A stretch of DNA of 64,000 nt from the NCBI GenBank assembly GCA_037783415.1, contig JAZGTN010000298.1, positions 186,001 to 250,000 of the forward strand, given 5' to 3'. The notes below the pieces were generated by a model, which made no database searches, had not been told where the DNA came from, and saw only the letters and a list, made by a program, of their open reading frames with translations. The stretch comes from Leptasterias polaris (taxonomy: Eukaryota; Echinodermata; Asteroidea; Forcipulatida; Asteriidae). Shown piece after piece: positions 1-9,729 of this stretch. The position numbers and the translations under genes were made by a program. Positions within the stretch are counted from its first letter, which is position 1, and every line of letters starts with the position of its first letter.

Positions 1-734
1 GCTTCTAGCTGGTTGACTCGTACATCATTCTCACAGAGGCTGTCCTTATTGTCACTTAAGTTATTTTAATCATGCAAGGGACCAGGTTGATAATTTTGGA
101 CTTCATTTGTGCTGCAGTCGCCAAAACGGCTCATTCTGATAAAATCTTTCATCAAAAGTGATTGGCAAGCAGGTCTTTTGGCAATATACGCTCCAACTGA
201 ACAAAGCTTAATTGCAGTGTATGATCCAATGCCTCATTTTGTCTCTCATTGATCGATGAATAGACAAATTTAATATTCCACTGACAGCCCATTACTTACT
301 TTAGGTCTACTCAGCTGATAACTTTTTTTCAAAATCTTTTGTAGCGTTTAAAATAGACTGGAGGCCAGATATTGAATGCATTACCCATATGTAGGTTCTC
401 TTGAGTTAATTGTAAATAAGTAAAAGTTACAGACTGGTACTGTATTTCATACCATATTCTGAGAAACTTCTTATATTACTAAATATGGGGGTAAGATAAG
501 TTCACAGAACTCATAATTAAGAATGATTGTTGAGCATTTTAGTTTTGGTTAGGCAAAGAGGGATGGCAAGTGGGTCAGAGTTGTGAAGATTATTGGACCT
601 TAACGTACGGAGCCATTCTCTGTACTCTGTGTCTGGAAGTTTTTTACCAAATAAATATGTAACCCCTTACTGATGTAATCCATTACTGTACTATCAAATT
701 CAGTTTTTCATTAATAATAATATTTAAAACAAGA
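1..734. other. Noncoding, no gene seen
   Basis: AT-rich sequence with no reading frame resembling a known protein. It ends in a short TAATAATA run (about 711-722) that looks like the 3' microsatellite tail of the minus-strand LINE remnant next to it. Confidence 0.5.
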
Positions 735-945
735 CATTTATGTAGCGCATAATGCAGGAGCATCTATTTGCGCAACACAAACCATAAAACAATGAAATGA
801 GATATATAAAGCAATTTGATACAAAAATATAGATTCAAACAAATGAGTCTTTAAAAGTCCCTTGAAAATCTGAAGAGAGTCAGCTTGACGAATATGTAGA
901 GGTGAGTCGTTCCATAACGAAGGTGCAATGAAACCTATATCTACC
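735..945 (-). mobile_element. LINE remnant, C-terminal tail of a reverse-transcriptase ORF
   Basis: The minus strand encodes a stretch reading APSLWNDSPLHIRQADSLQ and then IFKGLLKTHLF. This is the usual C-terminal signature of CR1/L2-type non-LTR retrotransposon polyproteins (LWN-LP-IR-A-SL-FK-LKTHLF). Only this tail remains; endonuclease and reverse transcriptase are absent. The TAA-rich run just downstream (711-722) fits a LINE 3' end. A dead 5'-truncated insertion. Confidence 0.6.
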
Positions 946-1080
946 TTCTGGTACTCCATGAAGTTGTGACTTATTCCCAAAATAATTAGATAAATATATC
1001 CATCAAGTCCTTCAAATGCTAGTTCACATTCATTCCCATGTTGGCTCATTAACTGATTAGTATTCTAAAATGTTTACCAA

Positions 1081-1148
1081 CCATCAAATTTCGTCCAAAA
1101 AAATGGACGGAAAAGACAGGTAACTTTTTCTGTCCATTTTTGATGGAA
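1081..1148. repeat. Imperfect inverted repeat (hairpin)
   Basis: CCATCAAA at the left end pairs with TTTGATGG at the right, and TGGACGGAAAA pairs with TTTTCTGTCCA inside. It could be a small foldback repeat. No gene is attached to it. Confidence 0.4.
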
Positions 1149-1215
1149 ACTTTTTGTAATTAGTTTGTCTTAAAATGCTACCACTACCATCAGACTAACA
1201 CAGCTATCTCTATCA

Positions 1216-1734
1216 TTGTCTGATGGAAATTTGAGGGTGATAGAAAAAATGGTAAAAATAACCATCAAACGAATCCACTCAAACTATTTTCAGTATGAAC
1301 CTGCTTGGTTTTTTAAATGTATATTTTTATATGAGAGATCGCCTAACATCACAAGGCCGGATGGCCACTTCAAGGTGAGGGCTACACTTAAATTGATTTG
1401 GGCTGTCCACCCTAATCAACTGTCACTAGGGGCACGTTGCCACCTACTTCTGGGGTTGAAACAGTGTTACCCCCTTCACAGTCCAATTTGAAACACTTGT
1501 AGGTGTTCGGGTCCTTACTTTTTTTTTTTACAACCAGTGGAAAACTGCTAATGTCACAGATGCAAAGTGATATCCATAATTGCGTTTCCTGTCAAATGCA
1601 ATTTGACATGATTTTTTGTCCATTATGTTCTCTTTATGAATAGTATTAATTAAGGGTGGGTGTCTCTCCAAGAAAACTCATAATGCAATTAGTGAGATAA
1701 AAAGCCCAATTTAACATTCTCTTGAGCTGGTAGA
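1216..1734. other. Noncoding, possible old repeat
   Basis: A 91-codon open frame at 1216-1491 (+) resembles nothing I recognise and has no low-complexity or membrane signature. The run around 1354-1490 (GGCCGGATGGCCACTTCAAG onward) has the look of a dispersed repeat, but I cannot name the family. No gene is called. Confidence 0.3.
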
Positions 1735-1984
1735 AAGTCAAGATTTTTCCCAGAATATGCTCTGAAATTAGAATTTGTCATAAAACGTATCTATTTGGAG
1801 AGGATGACAACATTTTTTTTGGTCGTATAAACTTAAAGCACAGCACAGACATCTTAAAACGATTTATATAACTTTTTGTTTCATTTAATATATTTATTGT
1901 TTTAAATATTTATTTATTACACATCCAACAGCACGATTAGTGGCAATGACAGGATGAATAGGAAACTGTTCATGTAGGAGGAAA

Positions 1985-2108
1985 ACCCACACAATCTGGT
2001 AAGGACTGAAAACCTAATCAAAATGCAAGGCTGCAGTCCGAGGTGGGATTCGAACCGGGGTCCACAGAGGTGAAAGGCAAGGAAAGACACCACTGAGCTA
2101 ACCTGATT
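1985..2108 (-). repeat. tRNA-derived SINE
   Basis: On the minus strand an A box (TTAGCTCAGTGG) is followed by a B box (GGTTCGAATCC) at normal tRNA spacing, then a tail shared with the copy at 8352-8476. The anticodon arm does not fold cleanly, so this is a SINE head, not a working tRNA gene. The copy arose by segmental duplication. Confidence 0.6.
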
Positions 2109-3012
2109 TTGGGGTTTACTGTACATCCTTTTACTTTTGGCAATTATCCCATATAAATGCAAATATTACATCATTTTAGTTTATATAATTAACCAGACCT
2201 TTCAGAAGTGTTCTACTCACATTCAAGGGCTATCCTTGGGCTGTTCTTCTTTTGCTTGGCACCTAATCTCGTACACATAATTATTTTATGCATTTTTTCA
2301 GGAACCAGACTTTGAGCTTAGAAAATTACCATCACCTTAAACAGAAGTACTTCTGGTGGTGTTCAGCTTTATGCTTCACATTATGTTGGTTTCATGCACG
2401 TACAAGCTAATTTAAATTGATACACTTTTTGCGCATAAATCTGCGCGTGGTACATGTCTTATAAATGTCTTTTTATGTTGTGATTTTTTTATTTATTTGT
2501 TGTAAATTCTTTGTTTTAATTGTTATTTTATTTTTTTTACGTAATAATGCAGGAAAATCTGTCAAACTTTTCTGTTTGGTCAATTTTTCAATTTCTGTTA
2601 CGTATGTCCTCAGGCTTTGTTTCACCAGGGGTCAAGTTGCACGCAAGGCTCAACAGTTTTGCGTATTAATAGCTTTTCCATTGAGTACTGGTACAAATTA
2701 TTAGTGCCCGCATGAGCCTCTGTGCCAACTAGCATATGGATATGAGGGTGCTTGGCCAACTTGTCTTAAACAGTTCCAGCTTTGTCTTCATCGGGCTTTT
2801 AACACCAGGTTAACTTGGTCATGTGACCACATTTCAACTAATAAGACTAACTATCTGGAGGTATTTACGAGTGGTCTTTAAAGTTCTTGTGTTGAGTAAC
2901 TCGTAACCACTTCATGTTGGATCGAATGTGTACACACCAAATTTTTCTGGACTGATTTACAACGGGTGGTTTATTAAGACTGAAACAACTTTGGAGTGTC
3001 CTCAATGTTTTG

Positions 3013-3035
3013 CTGGCAGCCGGACGGACGGGACG
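3013..3035. repeat. Short GGACG minisatellite, unit 1 copy
   Basis: GGACGGACGGGACGG is a compact array. The matching place in unit 2 (9693-9729) has several more copies of the GGGACG unit, so the array has changed length since the duplication. Confidence 0.5.
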
Positions 3036-3169
3036 GCTGACGTTTTATTTGTGTAGTGTGCACAGGCAAGTACAATTGTGACATACAAGAAAGGAGAGGC
3101 TATCACAATTGTTTTTCATTGTTATTGGCTCAATGGGAAGTAAGTTTGAGCATTCCAAGAATCCAGTAT

Positions 3170-3300
3170 AATAATAATAATAATCGAAGTCTTATATAGC
3201 GCCGGTATCCGCCAATGCAGGCGCTCATGGCGGATTATCGGCCGTGACTTATGGCTGAGGTTCTGCGTCCGAGGCTCACACGGCAACATCAAACCCCGTG
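3170..3300 (-). mobile_element. LINE 3' tail remnant
   Basis: A run of AATAATAATAATAAT is followed by sequence that reads, on the minus strand, GCGCTATATAAGACTTCG before the microsatellite. This 'GCGCTATATAA' plus TAA-repeat end is typical of CR1/L2-like LINE 3' ends. The matching place in unit 2 (about 9858-9870) has lost the microsatellite and the adjoining ~60 bases. Confidence 0.5.
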
Positions 3301-3667
3301 CTAATTATTAGAACTTTGTTGTCTTTCATTTGTCAAGTCAGGGTTTCATTGTGGCAATGATACTTTTAAAGGAAAATAACTACTCAAGAAGAAGCTCTAA
3401 AGAGATTAGACAAATAATACCACGGGTGAGCACAGGATTTTTTTCTCCAGAATACCAACGTGAAATGGTTAAAAACTAATGATAGCATTTTCAATATTGT
3501 TTGTTTTCTTAATCTGAAATCTTTTGTATTCATGGCAACAGAGTAGATAAACATTAATGATAATTCAGATGAAAGCACTATCTCTGGTTTGACATTCAAA
3601 CAAATTGTCTGACCATGCAAGACTATGTTTTTGTTTCATTTCAAAGGTGGTATTTTTTCTCTCAGTG

Positions 3668-4142
3668 AAGCCCTTTTCACACTGCATCTCTTATCCCCGT
3701 GGAATACAGCCCCGGGGAGGCCCCACATTTTTGTTTACCCTACGGTTACCCCGACTAACTTTCACACTATGATCAAACCGCACTACATTTCTTGACTACC
3801 TGGAAGTAATCTGTACAATTGTTGTCTGTTGCTGAACCGAGACTAGACAATAGCTGTATAACGCAGACAGCGAAATTCATTTCGCGCACATTTCGTGACC
3901 TCAGCTATTGAGCTTAATTTGCCATCTGACCTTTCGCTGTCCACCACCGTAACAGGGGGTAAGCAAAACCCGCTTTCGTTTCCCACTAGCAGTTATTCCC
4001 CAGGGGATTAAGAATACCCTAGGGTTTTACCGCTTACCCCTACTGCCGGGGAAGACAGGGGGTAAAGCGATCATAGTGTGAAAAGGCCGACCGTTATTCC
4101 ACGGGGTTGCCCACTGGGAATAGAGTAGCGTGAAAAGGGCTT
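3668..4142. mobile_element. MITE with AAGCCCTTTTCAC inverted ends
   Basis: The ends are exact inverted repeats of AAGCCCTTTTCAC (3668-3680 and 4130-4142), with a second nested inverted pair TTCACACTATGATC / GATCATAGTGTGAA inside. About 475 bp, with no transposase frame. The second duplication unit reads straight through at about 10345, so the insertion postdates the duplication. The target-site duplication is not clear. Confidence 0.7.
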
Positions 4143-4327
4143 TTGTATAATAAGAGAATAAACATTTTCTTTACCCTGCCTAACTGTCACCAAATTTTCT
4201 GCTATTTTGTTCATGTAAAACTCATTGAAACTTTGCATAACTTGAAGCATGTGGTGAATGTTTATATAATTATTATTATAATCGTTTTTCAAACTTTCCT
4301 TATTAAAATGAAGAGATGTACTCACTA

Positions 4328-6520
4328 TTAAGGTTGACGTAGTTTCATACTGCATGATGTGATGGGTTTAGTCCATTCATACCATATAATGCCTCGTTTG
4401 CCACCAAGGTTCTGCCCATACTCACCATTCAAGTGAGACTTCACTGTGCAGTCATTGAACCACCAGGCTCCATGAGTTGTTTTTGCACAATTCCCACCAT
4501 CATATTCATCATTGTCTCTATCCTTTGTTGTGAACTTATGACCATTGTTATCATTAAGAGACTCATATGCATTGCCACCTACGTAATTGTCATAACTGAA
4601 TGTATAGTTGCTACCGGTAACATTTACTCCATTACACTTTTTATAACTTTTTCCACTTGCCGTTGAATTAAGATCCACCCGTAGATTGGTATAACCTGCT
4701 GAGGTCAGTTTGACTAAGTTATCATTGCCAAGCCAGAACTCTCCTGATAGGTCACCAAAACCAGTCTGGTATTCAGTCCAATTGCGATAAAAGTCTACAC
4801 TACCATCAATCCGCCTCTGAAATACAATCCATCCCCCACCATCAGTCTCCATGTCACAGAACACCCTCAGACCTTGTGGGATTCCACTTGGGTAGATGGT
4901 GTATACTTTACTCTTAGTGTAATTTTTGTTCAAAAATGCCTTACAGCTGCTGAGTTTAGGCAAGGGGCTTTGAGTTAAAAAGAAGTGAGTTGTTGAATCA
5001 TTGGTCAAATGAGGAGTTTTTGGCTCATGGGATAAGGGGTGAGTTGTAGACTCAGTTGATAAGGGGTGAGTTGTATGCTCAGTTGATGCGGGGTGAGTTG
5101 TAGGCTCAGTTGATGAGGGGTGAGTTGTTGATGAGGGTATAGTTGTTGGCTCAGTTGATGAGGGGTGAGTTGTAGGCTCAGTTGATGAGGGGTGAGTTGT
5201 TGATGAGGGTATAGTTGTTGGTTCAGTTGATGAGGGGTGAGTTGTAGGCTCAGTTGAAGAGGGGTGAGTTGTTGGCTCAGTTGATGAGGGGTGAGTTGTA
5301 GGCTCTGTTGATGAGGGGTGAGTTGTAGGCTCAGTTGATGAGGGGTGAGTTGTAGGCTCAGTTGATGAGGGGTGAGTTGTAGGCTCTGTTGATGAGGGGT
5401 GAGTTGTAGGCTCAGTTGATGAGGGGTGAGTTGTTGATGAGGGTATAGTTGTTGGCTCAGTTGATGAGGGGTGAGTTGTTGATGAGGGTATAGTTGTTGG
5501 TTCAGTTGATGAAGGGTGAGTTGTAGGCTCAGTTGATGAGGGGTGAGTTGTTGGCTCAGTTGATGAGGGGTAAGTTGTAGGCTCTGTTGATGAGGGGTGA
5601 GTTGTTGGCTCAGCTGATGAGGGGGGAGTTGTTGGCTCAGTTGATGAGGGGTGAGTTGTTGGCTCAGTTGATGAGGGGTGAGTTGTAGGCTCAGTTGATG
5701 AGGGGTGAGTTGTAGGCTCAGTTGATGAGGGGTGAGTTGTTGGCTCAGTTGATGAGGGGTAAGTTGTAGGCTCTGTTGATGAGGGGTGAGTTGTTGGCTC
5801 TGTTGATGAGGGGTGAGTTGTTGGCTCAGTTGATGAGGGGTGAGTTGTTGGCTCAGTTGATGAGGGTTGAGTTGTAGGCTCAGTTGATGAGGGGTGAGTT
5901 GTAGACTCAGTTGATGAGGGGTGAGTTGTAGACTCAGTTGATGAGGGGTGAGTTGTAGACTCAGTTGATGAGGGTCGAGTTGTTGGCTCAGTTGATGAGG
6001 GTTGAGTTGTCTGATCTGTTGGGGACTCCTTCACAGAAGATGTTTCAATTTCACAGTAGATCAGCTGACAGTTCACTAACCCATAAGGACAGATGGTGTA
6101 AAATCCACTTTTCTTTATCCCTACAGGACAACTTTCGAAGCATTCCAATGTTGTATCAACCTTTGATACAAGGAGAGCTGTGTTTTCATCCATGTCAAAA
6201 TACAAACTTTCTTGATCTTCAACAAAGTCATCAGTGTGCTCCTTCCTTGTAGCATTGCTGAACTCACAAAACCTTCTACACTTGTAGAAGTTGAAAGACC
6301 TACAGTCTTTTTCCAAACCACAATCCCGTCCACAGATGATGTGATTGGCCACAGTTTTGTTCTTGTACACAAAGTTCTTGAGGGCCATGTTTTCAGCACT
6401 GAAGAACTGGTGTTCCAACTGACCACACTGACTTCCAAACCGCTCTGCCATCATCGATGGAGAAAACCCCCAAATCATCATGACACAGACGACATACTTG
6501 GAGAGAATTTGCTTGATCAT
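4328..6520 (-). CDS. Secreted fibrinogen-related lectin with PAN domain and ~38-repeat mucin stalk
   Basis: 730 residues in one exon. Residues 1-25 are a signal peptide. Residues 32-108 are a PAN/apple-like module (HIICGRDCGLEKDCRSFNF core). Residues 127-160 resemble the start of a fibrinogen domain and look vestigial. Residues 171-520 are about 38 units of the 9-mer TTHPSSTEP, which would be densely O-glycosylated. Residues 522-730 are a complete fibrinogen domain: CDMETDGGGWIVFQRR, WLGNDN, calcium loop DRDND, HGAWWF pocket, final CSMKLR. The start is supported by an in-frame TAA three codons upstream. Family knowledge: such ficolin-like domains bind acetylated sugars or microbial surfaces. 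Unlike its neighbours it has an extra cysteine (YKKCNG) in the variable part of the domain. Role in immunity is inferred. Confidence 0.88.
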   Translation of the reverse strand: MIKQILSKYVVCVMMIWGFSPSMMAERFGSQCGQLEHQFFSAENMALKNFVYKNKTVANHIICGRDCGLEKDCRSFNFYKCRRFCEFSNATRKEHTDDFVEDQESLYFDMDENTALLVSKVDTTLECFESCPVGIKKSGFYTICPYGLVNCQLIYCEIETSSVKESPTDQTTQPSSTEPTTRPSSTESTTHPSSTESTTHPSSTESTTHPSSTEPTTQPSSTEPTTHPSSTEPTTHPSSTEPTTHPSSTEPTTYPSSTEPTTHPSSTEPTTHPSSTEPTTHPSSTEPTTHPSSTEPTTPPSSAEPTTHPSSTEPTTYPSSTEPTTHPSSTEPTTHPSSTEPTTIPSSTTHPSSTEPTTIPSSTTHPSSTEPTTHPSSTEPTTHPSSTEPTTHPSSTEPTTHPSSTEPTTHPSSTEPTTHPSSTEPTTHPSSTEPTTIPSSTTHPSSTEPTTHPSSTEPTTIPSSTTHPSSTEPTTHPASTEHTTHPLSTESTTHPLSHEPKTPHLTNDSTTHFFLTQSPLPKLSSCKAFLNKNYTKSKVYTIYPSGIPQGLRVFCDMETDGGGWIVFQRRIDGSVDFYRNWTEYQTGFGDLSGEFWLGNDNLVKLTSAGYTNLRVDLNSTASGKSYKKCNGVNVTGSNYTFSYDNYVGGNAYESLNDNNGHKFTTKDRDNDEYDGGNCAKTTHGAWWFNDCTVKSHLNGEYGQNLGGKRGIIWYEWTKPITSCSMKLRQP
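5020..6010 (-). repeat. 27-bp minisatellite encoding the mucin stalk of the 730-residue FREP
   Basis: The DNA unit GATGAGGGGTGAGTTGTAG plus GCTCAGTT (27 bp, plus strand) repeats about 38 times, with in-frame variants such as TTIPSSTTHPSS that insert or remove two-thirds of a unit. The reading frame is kept throughout. Confidence 0.9.
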
Positions 6521-6659
6521 ATTGAATTAGCAAGCTGCCAACTCTTAATGATTTCAGTAGAATTCTTTGACAAAAATACTGATAAACAGCACTTCTACCA
6601 CACCGCTTTGCAAATTGAAGTTTTGTCTGGTGCTCATCTCAGTTTTATGATGTCGAAGA

Positions 6660-6845
6660 AGTGCAAAATGCACTAATTGGTCCACACTGATTGGTCCACA
6701 CTGATTGGTCCACCCCGATATACCTGTTACCTGATTGGTTGATGTATAGCACTTTCAAATTTCCATTTCTATCTAAGGTCATCTGTGATTGGTCATTTGG
6801 TTTGTCAGCTTTGCAACCAGGCAGTTCATTGGTCAATCACCCATG
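6660..6845 (-). promoter_or_regulatory. CCAAT-box cluster upstream of the 730-residue FREP
   Basis: Six ATTGG motifs on the plus strand (CCAAT on the gene's own strand) lie 150-320 bases before the start codon, three of them as direct repeats of CACTGATTGGTC. CCAAT boxes bind NF-Y in animals. Clusters recur upstream of the paralogues, so promoter function is plausible but unproven. Confidence 0.4.
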
Positions 6846-7279
6846 CATATATCCTGACACAGACCTTGGGAGTATGGTGATAACTGTTGATCAACTCTTA
6901 ATTTTTAATTTAGATCCATGTATTCTTTGCAGTAAATCAAAACATTCCCTTGATAGAATTCTAAACAACCTAGTTTTTCTTTTATATAAAGCTTAATTGC
7001 TGTTTTTAATCTCAAGCATTATTGTAGCATTACAGGGTCAGGAAATATCAACAGAGTTTCTATTTTGTTGTTCCAGCTTCTTTGTTCAGCCCAATAATAG
7101 CATGATGTTGTTTTCAATATCTCAAGGTACCTGAGACAGGCGGGCAATTATTACAGTACGTAATTATTATTATCTTAATCATTTTTTATTATTATTATAT
7201 ATTTCTTCTCATGAAACCAAGGATGCCTCATAAGTGAACTCACTGTAGCTTGCTAGCCTGAGGAAACCTGTAAACAAGG

Positions 7280-7506
7280 GTGCTTGCTATGTGAACCAGA
7301 AACACTAGGGTTAACCCCTACTTCTCCAAGATAAGTGTTCTGGGTTTTTTCACTACACTTTTAATGTCCCATCCGAAGGACAAAGCAATTATGGTAAAGT
7401 ATCTTGCTCAAGGACACAAGTGCCAAAGCCAGGACTAGTACCCACACTTTGCTGATCAGAAACACTAGAACTTGAGTCTGGTGCTCTTAACCGCTCTGCA
7501 GACGAC
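7280..7506 (-). repeat. tRNA-Leu-derived SINE
   Basis: The minus strand begins with AGAGCGGTTAAGAGCACCAG (A box) and a tRNA-Leu(CAA)-like anticodon arm, then a weak B box, then a central domain with GTCCTTGAGCAAGATAC and GTCCTTCGGATGGGAC. The copy at 12655-12906 is its duplication partner, and 5'-truncated relatives sit at 20945 and 33885. Confidence 0.7.
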
Positions 7507-8097
7507 ACTCCTCAATGCATGCCCCAATGAAGAGTTTGTAAATTATGCTTGGTATGTTATCATATCCTCCAACCCCCAATCCCCCATCATTAGTTTGTAG
7601 TATTGTATATATTTTTTTTTTACTGCCAAAGCGTGAAAACAATGAAAAGAAGGAAATGGGAAATTAGTTTCTAAACAGTTGTTAAAAGTGTTGATTATTG
7701 AAGAGTGGGACCAATAAGGGGGAGATCGAGAAGGGGAGAAGGAGAGAAGAAGACCTAGAAGGGGGAGGGGGTGCCAGGGTCAACATGAGCTCCAATCATA
7801 TCAAGGCAGAATGTACTTCTCAGCCCCTCTCTAACGATAAATTCTAGGGTTCCCCAATGATTTGCCATCCACATATTGACTGCTTCGAGTACTATAGTTA
7901 AATTTACGACTCCCCAAGTGAACCCCAGAACACTCTATTTTCCTGATGCGAAGTCGAGGTAAAAAAGAAAAGTCCTGGGATAAAAAGCAATCAATGTTTG
8001 TTTTTATAAAATCTCATACTATACACTAAAATAGATATGTAGGTACCAAGAAGCTGCTGCTGCTACCTGCATGTATAGTACACTGGTTGCTATGAGT
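7507..8097. other. Noncoding flank, no gene seen
   Basis: Duplicated in unit 2 (12907-13497). It contains a purine-rich stretch (7700-7770) and no convincing reading frame. Confidence 0.5.
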
Positions 8098-8351
8098 AGA
8101 AAGTCAAGATTTTGTCCCTATCTATTTTGGTCCAGAAGCTGAATATGCTCTGAAATTAGAATTTGTCACAGTACATCTATATGAGGAGAGGATGACAATG
8201 TTTTTCGGTCGTACAAACTTAAAGACTTTTGCCTCATCACAGACATCTTAAAACAATTTATATATTTATTGTTTTAAATATTTATTTATTACACATCCAA
8301 CAGCACGATTAGTGGCAATGACAGGATGAATAGGAAACTGTTCATGTGGGA

Positions 8352-8476
8352 GGAAAACCCACACAATCTGGTAAGGACTGAAAACCTAATCAAAATGCAA
8401 GGCTGCAGTCCGAGGTGGGATTCGAACCGGGGTCCACAGAGGTGAAAGGCAAGGAAAGACACCACTGAGCTAACCT
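8352..8476 (-). repeat. tRNA-derived SINE, duplicate of 1985-2108
   Basis: Same A box and B box and nearly identical sequence to the unit 1 copy. Carried along by the segmental duplication rather than inserted independently. Confidence 0.6.
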
Positions 8477-8610
8477 GATTTTGGGGTTTACTGTACACCC
8501 TTAAAAATTACTTTTGGCAATTATCCCATCATGCAAATATTACATAATTTTAATTTATATAATTAACCAGACCTAAAAGGGGGATTAAATTAATTCCCTT
8601 AATTAATTAG

Positions 8611-8772
8611 GGAATAACAGTGTGGGGAGCTGGTCTTCGGCGTGGTAATGACCTGGTTGGTGGCTGGCTACTGTTAATGGATCGAGCTGAAGGTGAGATC
8701 CATTAACAGTGGCCAGCCACCAACCAAGGTCATTACCAAGCAGTGAAGACCAGCTCTCTTCACTGTTATTCC
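8611..8772. repeat. Long hairpin (arms of about 73 bp, 13-base loop)
   Basis: 8611-8683 is nearly the reverse complement of 8697-8772: GGAATAACAGTG pairs with CACTGTTATTCC at the outside and CTGTTAATGGATC with GATCCATTAACAG at the loop. It lies in a ~300-bp insertion (8573-8878) that unit 1 lacks at about 2205. It may be a foldback transposon; a transcript would form a long double-stranded stem. Confidence 0.8.
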
Positions 8773-9692
8773 AACAGTGAGGGGAGCAGGTATTCACCTT
8801 TGACAAAAAACAAAAAACAAAACAACACAAAAAATTGTCAAAATTATCAGAACTTGTGATTTTCTTTCGCCGTTAGTTTCAGAAGTGTTCTACTAACAAT
8901 CAAGGGCCATTCCTTAGGCTGTTCTTCTTTTGCTTGGCACCTAATCTCGTACACATAACTAACTATTTTATGCATTTTTTCAAGAACCAGACTTTGAGCT
9001 TAGAAAATTACCATCACCTTAACCAGAAGTACTTCTGGTGGTGTTCAGCTTTATGCTTCGCATTATGTTGGTTTCATGCACGTACAAGCTAATTTAAATT
9101 GATACACTTTCTGCGCATAAATCTGCGCGTGGTTCATGTTTTATAAATGTCTTTTTATTTTGTGATTTATTTGTTGTAAATTCTTTATTTGTTTTAATTA
9201 TTATTTTATTTTTGTTACGTAATAATGCAGGAAAATCTGTAAAACTTTTCTGTTTGGTCAATTTTTTAATTTCTGTTACGTATGTCCTCAGGCTTTGTTT
9301 CACCAGGGGTCAAGTTGCACGCAAGGTTCAACAGTTTTGCGTATTAATAGCTTTTCCATTGAGTACTGGTACAAATTATTAGTGCCCGCATGAGCCTCCG
9401 TGCCAACTAGCGTATGGATATGAGGGCGCTTAACCAACTGGTCTTAAACAGCCTTTATCAGCCTTTTAACAATACCAGGTAAACTTGGTCATGTGACCAC
9501 ATTTCAACCAATAGGACTGCCTTAACTATCTGGGGGTATTTACGAGTGGTCTTTAAAGTTCTTGTGTTGAGTAACTCGTAACCACTTCATGTTGGATCAA
9601 ATGTGTACACACCAAATTTTTCTGGACTGATTTACAACGGGTGATTTATTAAGACTGGAACAACTTTGTAGTGTCCTCAATGTTTTGCTGGC

Positions 9693-9729
9693 AGCGGGAC
9701 GGGCGGGACGGACGGGACGGACGGGACGG
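9693..9729. repeat. GGGACG minisatellite, unit 2 copy
   Basis: GGGACGGGCGGGACGGACGG and following units: an expanded version of the short array at 3013-3035. Confidence 0.5.

Larger units (their letters stand above)
1735..8098. repeat. Tandem segmental duplication, unit 1
   Basis: The segment from AGAAAGTCAAGATTTT at 1735 to 8098 is repeated immediately as 8098-13497. Both copies have the same order: tRNA-like SINE, common 3' flank, FREP gene, CCAAT-rich 5' flank, tRNA-Leu-type SINE, then the TAGGTACCAAGAAGCTGCTG segment. Unit 1 carries a MITE at 3668-4142 that unit 2 lacks. Unit 2 carries a hairpin insertion at 8573-8878 that unit 1 lacks. Confidence 0.85.

Noticed and set aside
6212..6676. 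154-codon plus-strand frame opposite a FREP N-terminus (also 11550-12083)
   Set aside because: Antisense to the PAN-coding region and present only because the two genes are duplicates. No domain and no codon signal.
8603..8830. 75-codon frame
   Set aside because: Translation of the hairpin arms; not a protein-coding signal.
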